From positions 1-6,027 of the forward strand of contig JAFXUS010000043.1 of NCBI GenBank assembly GCA_017535125.1: a stretch of 6,027 nt of DNA, in the 5' to 3' direction. A program made the translations under genes and the position numbers. Under the pieces are notes generated by a model that had not been told where the DNA came from, made no database searches, and saw only the letters and a program-made list of their open reading frames with translations. This stretch comes from Bacteroidales bacterium. Lineage in GTDB: Bacteria; Bacteroidota; Bacteroidia; Bacteroidales; UBA932. Positions 1 through 5,482 of this stretch are shown in pieces (the first letter of the stretch is position 1; every line of letters starts with the position of its first letter).

Positions 1-160
1 CTCCCCGGACGGGCCGTATGACCTGGAACTTGCGAAGAAGTTCAAGGAGACCTTCCTGGAGAAGGGCGGCTCCGAGGAGCCGATGACCCTCTACAAGGCC
101 TTCGCCGGCCGCGAGCCGGACTCCCAGGCCATGTTGCGTGGTCGCGGCCTGATTGACTAA
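1..160 (+). CDS. M3-family metallopeptidase, C-terminal end (partial)
   Basis: This is the 3' end of a gene that enters from the left; the frame starts at base 2 and stops at TAA 158-160, giving 52 residues. The tail reads MTLYKAFAGREPDSQAMLRG followed by RGLID. The pattern (Y..F.GREP....LL..RGL) is the usual C-terminus of thimet-oligopeptidase-like M3 zinc peptidases, especially peptidyl-dipeptidase Dcp and oligopeptidase A. These enzymes degrade short peptides; many Bacteroidota copies are exported, but the N-terminus is outside the window, so location cannot be judged. The HExxH zinc motif is also outside, so the family call rests on the tail alone and Dcp versus oligopeptidase A is not resolved. 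The gene converges on manA and its stop overlaps the manA stop, so its transcript must end inside manA. Confidence 0.8.
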   Translation, partial: SPDGPYDLELAKKFKETFLEKGGSEEPMTLYKAFAGREPDSQAMLRGRGLID

Positions 161-1059
161 GGATGTGTCGTTAGGAATTTCCAGCCGGACACGGCTGGAA
201 TGAATGATATCTTTCCCTCGGCAGCAGGAATCAATACTGCTTCGCCGGGGGAAAGTTGTTTCTCGTCCTGCTCCGTCTTGAGGGTGCCGGAGCCGTGGAG
301 CCCGATGGCAATCAGGAAAGGAGATTCGCCGGTCAAGCCGGCGAATAACGTTTTATCGTCATCCCCGGCTTGACCGGGGATCTCCGCCCGCTGCGTCATA
401 TCGTACAAGGTTGTTGTAAAGTACGGGCAGCGGACGAGCTCGACAGGCGCATCCTGCTTCGGCTCGTACGGCGTACGGTATTCCGGATAGACGCGATAAT
501 CAATCGCATCCTTCGCCTCCTGCGTGTGCAGCTGGCGCGGCTTGCCGTCCAGTCCCGGACGGTTGTAGTCGTAGATGCGGTAGGTGATGTCGGAGGTCTG
601 CTGGATCTCGGCAAGGTAGCAACCGCCGCCGATGGCGTGGATGCGGCCGGAGGGCAGGAAGAAGACGTCGCCGGGCGCGACGGTATGCTCCGCCAGCACA
701 TCGGTGATGCGGTCCTGCTCCACCAGGCGGACGTAGTCGTCTGGCGTAATCTGCTCCTTGAGGCCGGAGATCAGTTTCGCGCCGGGCTCGGCGCCGATCA
801 CGTACCACATTTCCGTCTTGCCGTTGCAGCCGTGGCGCTTCGCGGCCAGCTCGTTGTCCGGATGGACCTGGATGCTGAGGTCGCGCTTCGCATCGATGAA
901 CTTGATCAGCAGCGGGAACTGCCCGGGATAGAGTTCCGTGATCTTCTTGCCCGCTTCCGGGCCTTCGGCCACCACCGACTCACTGCCCGGGACACCGGAG
1001 AGCACCCAGCTCTCGGTGCCCCAGACCAGGGTCTTGAGAATCGGCGTGAACTTGTACAT
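157..1059 (-). CDS. manA: Mannose-6-phosphate isomerase, class I (phosphomannose isomerase)
   Basis: Cytoplasmic zinc enzyme interconverting mannose 6-phosphate and fructose 6-phosphate, linking mannose use and GDP-mannose synthesis to glycolysis. The 300-residue product carries the type I cupin signatures. Likely zinc ligands are Gln64 and His66 (IQVHPD), Glu83 (GKTEMWYV) and His141 (LPSGRIHAIG). The conserved EIQQTSDITYRIYDYNR segment (151-167) contains the likely catalytic Arg161. The ATG at 1057-1059 is 5 bases after the gpmI stop, with no Shine-Dalgarno, so it is probably translated as the second gene of a gpmI-manA operon. Two oddities stand out. The N-terminal part is compact: WG (13-14) is followed almost at once by ESWVLSG, where relatives I recall have about 20 more residues. 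Residues 226-247 are encoded by a double palindromic repeat (320-385) and do not look like the family. All catalytic motifs are intact, so the enzyme is probably functional. Confidence 0.95.
   Translation of the reverse strand: MYKFTPILKTLVWGTESWVLSGVPGSESVVAEGPEAGKKITELYPGQFPLLIKFIDAKRDLSIQVHPDNELAAKRHGCNGKTEMWYVIGAEPGAKLISGLKEQITPDDYVRLVEQDRITDVLAEHTVAPGDVFFLPSGRIHAIGGGCYLAEIQQTSDITYRIYDYNRPGLDGKPRQLHTQEAKDAIDYRVYPEYRTPYEPKQDAPVELVRCPYFTTTLYDMTQRAEIPGQAGDDDKTLFAGLTGESPFLIAIGLHGSGTLKTEQDEKQLSPGEAVLIPAAEGKISFIPAVSGWKFLTTHP
178..201. terminator. Possible terminator or attenuator hairpin inside the 3' end of manA
   Basis: TTCCAGCC (179-186) and GGCTGGAA (193-200) form a perfect 8-bp stem around a 6-base loop, starting 19 bases after the M3 peptidase stop. 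No U-tract follows on either strand, so a classical intrinsic terminator is not shown. The position suits ending transcripts from the left-hand gene, whose stop overlaps manA. The same bases code for manA residues 287-294 (IPAVSGWK), so the symmetry may be chance. Confidence 0.3.
320..385. repeat. Pair of facing palindromic repeats inside the manA coding region
   Basis: Two related palindromes face each other across TTTTAT (351-356). The left copy (320-350) has stem TTCGCCGG/CCGGCGAA with loop TCAAG. The right copy (357-385) has stem ATCCCCGG/CCGGGGAT with loop CTTGA. Each is an 8-bp stem with a 5-base loop. Left copy and reverse complement of right copy share the outer GGAGAT, the core CCGGTCAAGCCGG and an ACG end, so the whole 66 bases can also fold as one long imperfect hairpin. 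Where the stems differ (G-C against C-G), both arms changed, so pairing is kept. The 66 bases equal 22 codons and are read through in frame by manA as residues 226-247 (EIPGQAGDDDK and following). A third relative lies at 2613-2639. Confidence 0.8.
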
Positions 1060-1064
1060 ATCGC

Positions 1065-2588
1065 TTAGATGAGCGGTTCAGCGGTCATCGCGGCAGGCTG
1101 CGGGATGCCCATCAGCTTGAGGATGGTCGGCGCCACGTTGCAGAGGGCGCCGTCCTTGACCGTCTTCACGGCGTCGCCGGCGTTCATCACGACGAACTGT
1201 ACCGTGTTGAGGGAGTGGGCCGTGTTCGGCGTACCGTCCGGGTTCACCTCGAAGTCGGCGTTGCCGTGGTCGGCGGTCAGCAGCACCACGTAGTCGTGCG
1301 CGATGGCGGCCTCGACCACCTTGCCCACCAGTTTGTCGATGCACTCGACCGTCTTGGTGACGGCGGTATAGACGCCCGTGTGGCCCACCATGTCGCCGTT
1401 GGCGAAGTTCAGGATGATGAGGTCTTCCTTCTCGGTGTTGATGACGTCGATCAGTTTCTCGGCCACCTCGGGGGCGCTCATCTGCGGCAGCAGGTCGTAG
1501 GTCGGCACCTTCGGGGAGTTCACCAGGATGCGGTCCTCGCCTTCGAACTGCAGCTCGCGGCCGCCGTTGAAGAAGAAGGTCACGTGGGCGTATTTCTCCG
1601 TCTCGGCGATGCGCAGCTGGCGCTTGCCGGCCTTGGAGACCGTCTCGCCGAGGGTGTCGTTCACCAGCTCCTTGTCGAAGAGGATGTGCACGCCGGTGAA
1701 GGAGGCGTCGTACGGGGTCAGGCAGCAGTAGTACAGCGGCAGGGTGTGCATACCCTCTTCCGGCATGTCTTTCTGCGTGAGCACGGCCGTCAGTTCGCGG
1801 GCGCGGTCGTTGCGGAAGTTGTAGAAGATGATGGCGTCGCCTTCCTCCACTTTCGCGAGCGGAGCGCCGGCGGCGTCGGTGATGACGATCGGCTTGACGA
1901 ACTCGTCGGTCACGTCGGCGTCGTAGGATGCCTGGATGCCCTCCAGCGCGGACTTGAAGGCCGCGCCCTTGCCCTCGACCAGCAGGTCGTAGGCCTCTTT
2001 CACGCGGTTCCAGCGCTTGTCGCGGTCCATGGCGTAGAAGCGGCCGCAGACGGTAGCGATCTTGCCCGTGGTCTCGGCCATTTTCTGCTCAAGCTCCTCG
2101 AGGAAGCCCTTGCCGCTGCGCGGGTCGGTGTCGCGGCCGTCCATGAAGGCATGGACATACACCTGCTCCAGGCCGTATTCCTTCGCGACGCGGAGGAACT
2201 CGTACACATGCTCCAGGGAGGAGTGCACGCCGCCGTGGGAGGTGAGGCCCATCAGGTGGAGTTTCTTGCCGGAGGTCTTGACATAGTCATAGACCGCCTT
2301 GATCTCGGCGTTCTCGAGGAACTTGTGGTCGCGGACGGCCATGTTGATCTTGACGAGGTCCTGATAGACCACGCGGCCGGCGCCCAGGTTCATGTGGCCG
2401 ACCTCGGAGTTGCCCATCTGCCCGTCCGGCAGACCGACATATTCGCCGCAGGCCTGCAGGTGGCCGGCGGGATATTTCGCACGCAGGCCGTCGATGACCG
2501 GCGTGCCCTGCGCCCAGATGGCGTTGGAATAGTTGTGTTCGCCCTCGCCCCAACCGTCGAGGATCATCAGAAGTACTTTACGGTTCAT
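1065..2588 (-). CDS. gpmI: 2,3-bisphosphoglycerate-independent phosphoglycerate mutase
   Basis: Cytoplasmic glycolytic and gluconeogenic enzyme that interconverts 3- and 2-phosphoglycerate through a phosphoserine intermediate, using two metal ions (usually Mn2+). The 507-residue length is normal for the family, and the alkaline-phosphatase-superfamily metal sites are complete: Asp11 in ILDGWG; catalytic Ser61 in [14 protein letters not shown] (58-71); Asp399 and His403 in NGDMVGHTG; Asp440 and His441 in LTADHGNAD; His458 in NTAHS. Substrate-site motifs are SHGGVHSS (117-124), [10 protein letters not shown] (150-159), [13 protein letters not shown] (181-193) and [10 protein letters not shown] (258-267). 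The ATG at 2586-2588 starts the typical [14 protein letters not shown], so the start is secure. It is the first gene of a two-gene unit with manA, driven by the -7 box at 2649-2656, and its leader contains a palindromic repeat. Confidence 0.98.
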   Translation of the reverse strand: MNRKVLLMILDGWGEGEHNYSNAIWAQGTPVIDGLRAKYPAGHLQACGEYVGLPDGQMGNSEVGHMNLGAGRVVYQDLVKINMAVRDHKFLENAEIKAVYDYVKTSGKKLHLMGLTSHGGVHSSLEHVYEFLRVAKEYGLEQVYVHAFMDGRDTDPRSGKGFLEELEQKMAETTGKIATVCGRFYAMDRDKRWNRVKEAYDLLVEGKGAAFKSALEGIQASYDADVTDEFVKPIVITDAAGAPLAKVEEGDAIIFYNFRNDRARELTAVLTQKDMPEEGMHTLPLYYCCLTPYDASFTGVHILFDKELVNDTLGETVSKAGKRQLRIAETEKYAHVTFFFNGGRELQFEGEDRILVNSPKVPTYDLLPQMSAPEVAEKLIDVINTEKEDLIILNFANGDMVGHTGVYTAVTKTVECIDKLVGKVVEAAIAHDYVVLLTADHGNADFEVNPDGTPNTAHSLNTVQFVVMNAGDAVKTVKDGALCNVAPTILKLMGIPQPAAMTAEPLI

Positions 2589-2612
2589 ATCTGTTTGTAT
2601 TTATTATTCATC

Positions 2613-2639
2613 CGTCATTCCCGACCCGATCGGGAATCT
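2613..2639. repeat. Small palindromic repeat in the gpmI leader
   Basis: CGTCATTCCCGA, CCCGA, then TCGGGAATCT: an 8-bp stem (2617-2624 with 2630-2637) and a 5-base loop. It shares the CGTCAT start, ATCT end and stem-loop size with the right-hand manA palindrome (357-385), so it belongs to the same dispersed family. It lies between the gpmI -7 box and the ATG, starting 25 bases before the start codon in transcript order, and would form a hairpin in the leader RNA. No long U-run follows, so it is unlikely to be a terminator. Confidence 0.7.
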
Positions 2640-2648
2640 TTTATCTTG

Positions 2649-2656
2649 CAAAGATA
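2649..2656 (-). promoter_or_regulatory. Promoter -7 element for gpmI-manA
   Basis: Read on the minus strand this is TATCTTTG, an exact match to the Bacteroidota -7 consensus TAnnTTTG recognised by the primary sigma factor of that phylum. No TTG-type -33 element is seen at the usual distance; that stretch is occupied by the rnr terminator stem. Transcription would start roughly 50-60 bases before the gpmI ATG, putting the palindrome at 2613-2639 in the leader. Confidence 0.6.
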
Positions 2657-2660
2657 ACAA

Positions 2661-2699
2661 AATAAAGGATAGCATCTTCGATGGATGCTATCCTTATTT
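2661..2699 (-). terminator. Intrinsic terminator of rnr (possibly bidirectional)
   Basis: AATAAAGGATAGCATC (2661-2676) and GATGCTATCCTTATTT (2684-2699) are perfect 16-base reverse complements around a 7-base loop. The hairpin begins 18 bases after the rnr stop in transcript order. The A/T-rich ends of the stem give a run TTTATTTTGTTAT on the rnr strand, adequate for termination. The symmetry means it could also stop plus-strand transcription. Confidence 0.85.
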
Positions 2700-2717
2700 A
2701 TTAGGATTTACTGGCGC

Positions 2718-4859
2718 TTACTCCGCCGTTTCAATCAGTTCATAATCCAGCAGGCGCTGCTCCAGGTTGGCGCTCTTGACCCGGATGCGGACCGGGTCGC
2801 CGAGGCGGAACTGGTGGTGGCGGCGCTTGCCGACGAGCCGGTAGCGCGCCTCGTCGAATTCGTAGAAGTCGGAGCGGATGTCGCGCACGGACACCATGCC
2901 CTCGATCTTGGTCGGCTCGATCTCCACGTACATGCCCCATTCGGTGATGCCGGACACGTGGCCGTCGTACTCCTCACCGATCTTGTCCATCATGAACTCG
3001 ACCAACTTGTACTTGGTGGAGGTGCGTTCGGCGTCCGCCGCCACGAGCTCGCGCTCGGAAGCGTAGCGGCACTCCTCCTCGAACTTGTCCTTCTTGGCGC
3101 TCTCGCCGTTGTCCAGGTAGCGCGCCAGCAGACGGTGCACCATGAGGTCGGGATAACGGCGGATCGGAGAGGTGAAATGGGTGTAGAACTTGAACGCGAG
3201 GCCGTAGTGGCCGATGTTGTCGGTGCTGTAGCAGGCCTTCGCCATGGCGCGAAGCGCGAGATTCTCCAGCGCGGCGAACTCCGGCTTGCCCTTGGCGGAC
3301 TCCAGCAGGGCGTTGAGGTCCTTGGCTGCGCGGCGGCCGCCGGTCGGCCGCTCGTTCGGAATGCGGTAGCCGAAGCCCTTCGCGAAGGTATAGAGGTTCT
3401 CCAGCTTGATCTCGTTGGGCTCGCCGTGGACGCGGTACACGAAGGTCTTGGCGTTCTTCTGCGCCACGCCGTTCATCTGCCCGCCCGTCGCGACGAACTC
3501 CGCTACCGTGCGGTTCGCCAGCAGCATGAACTCCTCGATCAGCCAGTTGGCCTCCTTGGAAATCTTCTGATAGACGCGGATCGGCTTGCCCTTCTCGTCC
3601 ACCTCCACCTTCATCTCCGGCCGGTCAAAGTCGATAGCCCCGTTCTTCCGCTCGTTCTCCTTGAATATACTCGCTAATTTATGCAGCGTTTGGATCGCTT
3701 CTGTCAGTTGCGGGTCGGCAGCAGCTGCCTCCGAAAAACCGTAGCCGCCCGTGGCTTCGTGAACGGGAGGGGCCCAGCCGTCAGGCTGGGAGGGATGAGC
3801 GCTTTGCGCGAAGTTTTGCGGAGGCAGGCTGCTGCCGGCCAAAGCTTCGATAATGCTTTGCGCCTGATCGTAGTCAAGACGGAAATTGGAGTTGATGACG
3901 GTGCGGCCGATCCAGCGGGAGCGGATTTCCGCCTTCGGCGTCATCTCGAAGACGGCCGAGAACGTCAGTTTGTCCTCGTGCGGGCGGAGCGAGCAGAGCT
4001 TGTTGCAGAGCTTCTCCGGAAGCATCGGAACCGTGCGGTCCACCAGATAGACGGACGTGCCGCGCTCGCGCGCCTCCTTGTCCACGAGGGAGCCCGGCCG
4101 GACGTAGTACGACACGTCGGCGATGTGCACGCCGACCTCGTAATTCCCGTTCGGGAGCGCCTTGAACGACAGCGCGTCGTCGAAATCCTTCGCGTCGGCG
4201 GGATCGATGGTGAAGGTGAAGGTGTCGCGGAAATCCTTGCGGCCCTTCAGGTCCTCCGCCGTGATGTCGTCGGAAATCTTGTCTGCGGCGTTCTCCACCT
4301 CGGACGAGAACCGGTAGGGGAGATTGAACTCCGCCAGGATGGCGTGCATCTCGGTATCGTTGTCGCCGGGCTGCCCGAGCACATCGACCAGATGGCCGAA
4401 GGGCCCCGGATCGCGGCGGTCCCAGCGGTCCACGACCGCGGCCACCTTCATCCCGGCCTGCGCGCCCATCGCCGCTGCCGCCTCGGCATCCACCTGGATG
4501 TCGTACGGCATCGTCTTGCTCTGCATCAGGACCCAGGCCTGCGCCCCGACAGTATGATAATAGCCCACGAAGGGGCGGGTGGAACGCTCGAGGATCTCCA
4601 CGACCTCGCCCTCGCGGCGGCGCGTGTCGCCGCCTTTCAGCCGCGTCACGGCCACGCGCACGGTGTCGCCCTGCAGGGCGCGGCGGGTCTTGGAAGCCTT
4701 GACGAAAATGTCATCGTCCTGCCCTTCCACCATCACGAAAATGAAACCCTCGCGGGTCATCTGTACCTTCCCGACCAATTCCGGGAAACTCTTCCGGCTG
4801 CCTTCGCCGGACCTCTTTCGGCCGAACGGTTTCCGGCCCTTTGCACTTCTTTTCTGCAT
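2718..4859 (-). CDS. rnr: Ribonuclease R (RNase II/RNB family 3'-5' exoribonuclease)
   Basis: Processive hydrolytic 3'-5' exoribonuclease that degrades structured RNA (mRNA, rRNA, tmRNA-tagged messages) in the cytoplasm. From ATG 4857-4859 it has 713 residues. Order: basic Lys/Arg-rich tail (1-25), two cold-shock/OB domains (about 26-180), RNB catalytic domain (about 205-580), S1 domain (about 628-710, with GHVSGITEWGMYVEI). The four metal-binding aspartates are Asp219, Asp225, Asp227 and Asp228 (IDPADAKDFDDA), spaced as in RNase II/R; HFTSPIRRYPDLMVHR (561-576) is the other signature. It lacks the N-terminal winged-helix and long lysine-rich C-terminal tail of the E. coli enzyme. A TTG two codons upstream (4863-4865) is in frame, but ATG is preferred. 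Residues 342-381 are an extra 40-residue Pro/Ala/Ser/Gly-rich segment encoded by a palindromic element; the frame and flanking family sequence are undisturbed. Confidence 0.96.
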   Translation of the reverse strand: MQKRSAKGRKPFGRKRSGEGSRKSFPELVGKVQMTREGFIFVMVEGQDDDIFVKASKTRRALQGDTVRVAVTRLKGGDTRRREGEVVEILERSTRPFVGYYHTVGAQAWVLMQSKTMPYDIQVDAEAAAAMGAQAGMKVAAVVDRWDRRDPGPFGHLVDVLGQPGDNDTEMHAILAEFNLPYRFSSEVENAADKISDDITAEDLKGRKDFRDTFTFTIDPADAKDFDDALSFKALPNGNYEVGVHIADVSYYVRPGSLVDKEARERGTSVYLVDRTVPMLPEKLCNKLCSLRPHEDKLTFSAVFEMTPKAEIRSRWIGRTVINSNFRLDYDQAQSIIEALAGSSLPPQNFAQSAHPSQPDGWAPPVHEATGGYGFSEAAAADPQLTEAIQTLHKLASIFKENERKNGAIDFDRPEMKVEVDEKGKPIRVYQKISKEANWLIEEFMLLANRTVAEFVATGGQMNGVAQKNAKTFVYRVHGEPNEIKLENLYTFAKGFGYRIPNERPTGGRRAAKDLNALLESAKGKPEFAALENLALRAMAKACYSTDNIGHYGLAFKFYTHFTSPIRRYPDLMVHRLLARYLDNGESAKKDKFEEECRYASERELVAADAERTSTKYKLVEFMMDKIGEEYDGHVSGITEWGMYVEIEPTKIEGMVSVRDIRSDFYEFDEARYRLVGKRRHHQFRLGDPVRIRVKSANLEQRLLDYELIETAE
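3717..3836. repeat. 120-bp palindromic element inserted in frame within rnr
   Basis: The left end (3717-3737, GGCAGCAGCTGCCTCCGAAAA) is the reverse complement of the right end (3814-3836) except for two extra C/G bases on the right, giving 21 paired positions. Inside lie three smaller hairpins: CCCGT/ACGGG (3748-3752 with 3763-3767), CCCAGCC-GTCA-GGCTGGG (3773-3790) and GCGC-TTT-GCGC (3799-3809). The ends coincide with codon boundaries, and the 120 bases equal codons 342-381 of rnr. Excision would join SIIEALA to DPQLTEAIQ, which reads like an ordinary RNase R. By hand translation, four of six frames through it have no stop. No open transposase or clear target duplication is present. It is unrelated in sequence to the smaller palindromes in manA. 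Confidence 0.8.
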
Positions 4860-4875
4860 AGTCAATTATTCAAGA

Positions 4876-4883
4876 CAAATGTA
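4876..4883 (-). promoter_or_regulatory. Promoter -7 element for rnr
   Basis: On the minus strand this is TACATTTG, matching TAnnTTTG exactly, 16 bases before the rnr ATG, which implies a very short leader. No clear TTG is seen at -33; a T-run (TTTTT) lies near that distance. Confidence 0.5.
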
Positions 4884-4906
4884 CATAAAATCTCGCGGAA
4901 AAATCG

Positions 4907-4914
4907 TATCTTCG
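4907..4914 (+). promoter_or_regulatory. Probable promoter -7 element for apt
   Basis: TATCTTCG differs from TAnnTTTG at one position and lies 18 bases before the apt ATG. No -33 TTG is visible at the normal distance. It diverges from the rnr promoter with 23 bases between the two boxes, so the two polymerase footprints would overlap. Confidence 0.45.
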
Positions 4915-4932
4915 TATGTCATTCGTTCAGTT

Positions 4933-5460
4933 ATGAGTGTAGAAAGCCTGAAAGCCCACATCCGGACCGTTCCGGATTTCCCCGTCAAGGGCATCCTCTT
5001 CTGGGATGTCACCACCCTGTTCAAAGACGCAGCCTGCCTGAAGGAAGTCGTCGACACCCTTTACGAAATGTATAAAGACAAAGGCATCACCAAGGTGGTG
5101 GGCATGGAGACCCGCGGCCTCGTGATCGCCCCCGCCCTGGCGATCCGCCTCGGCGCGGGCCTGGTGATGGCCCGCAAGCCCGGCAAGCTTCCGGCGGACA
5201 CCTACAGCGAGCGCTACATGAAAGAATACGGTCCCGACACCATCGAGATCCACAAGGACGCCATCTCGCCTGACGACGTGGTGCTGATCCACGACGACCT
5301 GCTCGCCACGGGCGGCACGGTCGGCGCCGCCGCCCGCATGATGGAGAAATACTTCCGGCCCAAGCAGCTCCTGATCAACTTCATCATCGAACTGGAAGAG
5401 CTGAACGGCCGCGTGGCGCTGCCTGCCGGCGTGGACGTGCAGTCCATCATCAAAGTCTGA
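4933..5460 (+). CDS. apt: Adenine phosphoribosyltransferase
   Basis: Purine-salvage enzyme that makes AMP and pyrophosphate from adenine and PRPP in the cytoplasm, normally as a dimer. The 175-residue product has the full family pattern: PDFPVKGILFWDVTTLFKD (14-32), GMETRGLVIAPALA (57-70, equivalent to the usual G.E.RGF), RKPGKLP (81-87), YGPDTIEIHKDAI (99-111) and the PRPP-binding loop VVLIHDDLLATGGT (116-129), with Asp121 and Asp122. FWD where many Apt enzymes have FRD, and IHDD in place of VDD, look like the Bacteroidota form rather than damage. The open frame continues upstream to 4579 over rnr, but the ATG at 4933-4935 gives the standard N-terminus and lies just after the -7 box. The next gene follows after 22 bases, so they are probably co-transcribed. 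Confidence 0.97.
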   Translation: MSVESLKAHIRTVPDFPVKGILFWDVTTLFKDAACLKEVVDTLYEMYKDKGITKVVGMETRGLVIAPALAIRLGAGLVMARKPGKLPADTYSERYMKEYGPDTIEIHKDAISPDDVVLIHDDLLATGGTVGAAARMMEKYFRPKQLLINFIIELEELNGRVALPAGVDVQSIIKV

Positions 5461-5482
5461 CGATTCATTTTTATATCATACG

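Noticed and set aside
370..1068. 232-codon plus-strand open frame opposite manA
   Set aside because: Antisense shadow; starts within the palindromic repeat and has no family resemblance.
1215..2657. 480-codon open frame on the plus strand opposite gpmI
   Set aside because: Translation is Val/His/Asp/Ala-rich with no recognisable domain; it is the antisense shadow of a GC-rich gene whose minus-strand product has every family motif.
2685..3677. 330-codon plus-strand open frame opposite the 3' half of rnr
   Set aside because: Antisense to a well-supported gene, Leu/Val/Ala/His-rich translation, no recognisable domain.
3717..3836. CRISPR or insertion-sequence interpretation of the rnr repeat
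   Set aside because: Only one pair of inverted ends, no regular direct repeats or spacers, and no transposase gene; the small size and intact reading frame fit a non-autonomous palindromic element better.
4863..4865. TTG as the rnr start codon
   Set aside because: It would add only two residues; an ATG follows two codons later and is the simpler choice.
4579..4932. Upstream extension of the apt open frame into rnr
   Set aside because: The extra residues are Arg/Ser/Pro-rich with no family match, and the ATG at 4933 gives the standard Apt N-terminus just after a promoter box.
3681..5075. 464-codon open frame on the plus strand opposite rnr
   Set aside because: Low-complexity Arg/Val/Ala translation running across the rnr promoter and into apt out of frame; an antisense shadow.
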